The position numbers and the translations under genes were made by a program. Source: an uncultured Saprospiraceae bacterium (GTDB taxonomy: Bacteria; Bacteroidota; Bacteroidia; Chitinophagales; Saprospiraceae). Taken from it: a stretch of 6,705 bases of DNA. Of the stretch, positions 6,138 to 6,705 are shown piece by piece. Within the stretch, counting starts at the first letter, position 1, and every line of letters starts with the position of its first letter. The DNA lies in assembly GCA_934699305.1 (NCBI GenBank), contig CAKUWM010000156.1, positions 1 through 6,705 on the forward strand, given 5' to 3'. Below the pieces are notes generated by a model. It ran no database searches and was not told where the DNA came from. It saw only the letters and a list, made by a program, of their open reading frames with translations.

Positions 6138-6350
6138 TTAGAAAATTGCTTCTGGTATCTTGACGTTGAACCCTGTATACCTCAACATGCTAATATATAA
6201 GATTTTAGGAGATGTCATAAATAACAATGATAAAATACCAGTTTCATCTATATAAGGATAAAAATAAATAAAAGAAATACTGTTGCAACACCAATAACTC
6301 GAAATATCGTTGAAACCATCGATATAGGGTAGTTTTGATTTCCCATACAT
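6138..6350 (-). pseudogene. Possible relic or small hypothetical gene upstream of the acyltransferase
   Basis: An open frame of 70 codons ends in a TAA only 4 bases before the acyltransferase ATG, the tight spacing expected of an operon neighbour. Its composition is odd: the middle (SSYWCCNSISFIYFYPYID) looks like shifted coding sequence, while the end (MLRYTGFNVKIPEAIF) looks protein-like. In the +1 frame the same stretch reads as a hydrophobic helix (VIGVATVFLLFIFILI) that stops at a TAG just where the first frame becomes more plausible. A hydrophobic N-terminus followed by a short soluble tail would suit a degraded membrane-anchored sugar transferase, a common partner of PglD-type genes, but I do not recognise the family with confidence. 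It may be non-coding leader. Confidence 0.25.
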
Positions 6351-6368
6351 TCATCGTACACATAAGAA

Positions 6369-6417
6369 TTGGCTTTTAAGGTTAATTTTAAAAGCTATAT
6401 CTAAATTCTAAAGCCAA
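6369..6417. repeat. Nested, mutually exclusive inverted repeats upstream of the - strand operon
   Basis: TTGGCTTT (6369-6376) pairs perfectly with AAAGCCAA (6410-6417) over a 33-base loop. The overlapping GCTTTTAA (6372-6379) pairs perfectly with TTAAAAGC (6388-6395) over an 8-base loop. Because the arms share bases, only one pairing can form at a time. On the - strand the outer arm and the middle arm also coincide with promoter-like boxes. It could be an operator region or an RNA switch at the start of the leader. Confidence 0.4.
6390..6417 (-). promoter_or_regulatory. Candidate promoter for the acyltransferase/CapK-like operon (proximal)
   Basis: Read on the - strand, TTG (6417-6415), 17 bases, then TAGCTTTT (6397-6390) matches the Bacteroidota TTG/TAnnTTTG layout with one mismatch in the last base of the -7 box. 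Transcription would start near 6384, giving a leader of about 250 bases. Both boxes lie in arms of the inverted repeats at 6369-6417. Confidence 0.3.
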
Positions 6418-6431
6418 GAGTTAATTCGACC

Positions 6432-6461
6432 CAAAATAACAAAAGGATATGTGGCTATCAA
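6432..6461 (-). promoter_or_regulatory. Candidate promoter for the acyltransferase/CapK-like operon (distal)
   Basis: On the - strand, TTG (6461-6459), 19 bases, then TTATTTTG (6439-6432) matches the same layout with one mismatch (second base of the -7 box). Transcription would start near 6425, just upstream of the inverted repeats, placing them at the 5' end of the leader. It competes with the proximal candidate; either, both or neither may be used. Confidence 0.3.
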
Positions 6462-6483
6462 GCTGTAAGTTTTATCCCATGAA

Positions 6484-6705
6484 TTATACTATTTTAGAAC
6501 CAATTCTAGAAAAAAACTTCCTCAATTTTACCAAAGGATTTGTGCTTCTATTTAAATAACCATGAAGCAAACTACTGATAATCAAAAAAATGCAGCTATA
6601 CCTGCAACATAGGCAATTGACACCTCCTGATTATAATTGGCAACCGCAATGGCAATGAGTGCCCATGCACCAACCAACGCGAATTCGCGCATGTTGCGCG
6701 TCCAA
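6484..6705 (-). pseudogene. C-terminal part of a multi-spanning membrane protein, frameshifted
   Basis: From the right edge the - strand reads WTRNMREFALVGAWALIAIA and on to AGIAAFF, where a TGA (6584-6582) interrupts it inside a hydrophobic helix, after 40 residues. If one T is added to the T7 tract (6590-6584), the frame continues for 33 residues as LIISSLLHGYLNRSTNPLVK and a basic tail to a TAA at 6486-6484. That restores a complete second transmembrane helix followed by a positively charged C-terminus. The sequence resembles the C-terminal helices of TspO-like (tryptophan-rich sensory protein) membrane proteins, but the assignment is tentative because most of the protein lies outside the window. 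The frameshift may be a real mutation, a slippage site or a sequencing error. Confidence 0.5.

Overview
The window looks like accessory chromosome from a member of the Bacteroidota, most likely Flavobacteriia. The DNA is AT-rich, Shine-Dalgarno signals are weak or absent, and several sites resemble the TTG/TAnnTTTG promoter type of that phylum. The gene families (sugar-transfer-associated ATP-grasp, CapK-type adenylate-forming enzyme, NeuD/PglD-type acyltransferase) are typical of surface polysaccharide or glycan-decoration loci. All of this is read by eye; no database search was possible.

Layout. Positions 1-171 hold the 3' end of an RluA-type pseudouridine synthase (+), a probable housekeeping flank. 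A 358-base gap with two inverted repeats follows. Positions 530-3153 form a tight three-gene + strand cluster: a BKACE-family (DUF849) beta-keto acid cleavage enzyme, a 213-residue GNAT-like protein, and a sugar-transfer-associated ATP-grasp protein whose ATG directly abuts the preceding stop. A 292-base gap with an 11-2-11 palindrome separates this from a second 213-residue GNAT-like gene (3446-4087), which aligns with the first without gaps at about 56% identity by hand count. Convergent with these, on the - strand, is a two-gene operon: a NeuD/PglD-type acetyl/acyltransferase (6133-5459) followed 2 bases later by a CapK/PaaK-like adenylate-forming enzyme (5456-4140). Upstream of it are a possible gene relic ending 4 bases before the acyltransferase start, and a region where promoter-like boxes overlap inverted repeats. 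The right edge holds the C-terminal end of a membrane protein (- strand) that appears frameshifted in a T7 tract.

How the genes may work together (inference). BKACE enzymes exchange acyl groups between beta-keto acids and acetyl-CoA. ATP-grasp and CapK enzymes activate carboxylates. GNAT and NeuD enzymes transfer acyl groups from CoA to amines. Together they could make, activate and attach an unusual acyl or aminoacyl group to an amino sugar of a surface glycan. A BKACE enzyme as the first gene of such a cluster is the most unusual feature here. No glycosyltransferase, flippase or polymerase is present, so the link to polysaccharide rests on gene families rather than on a complete pathway.
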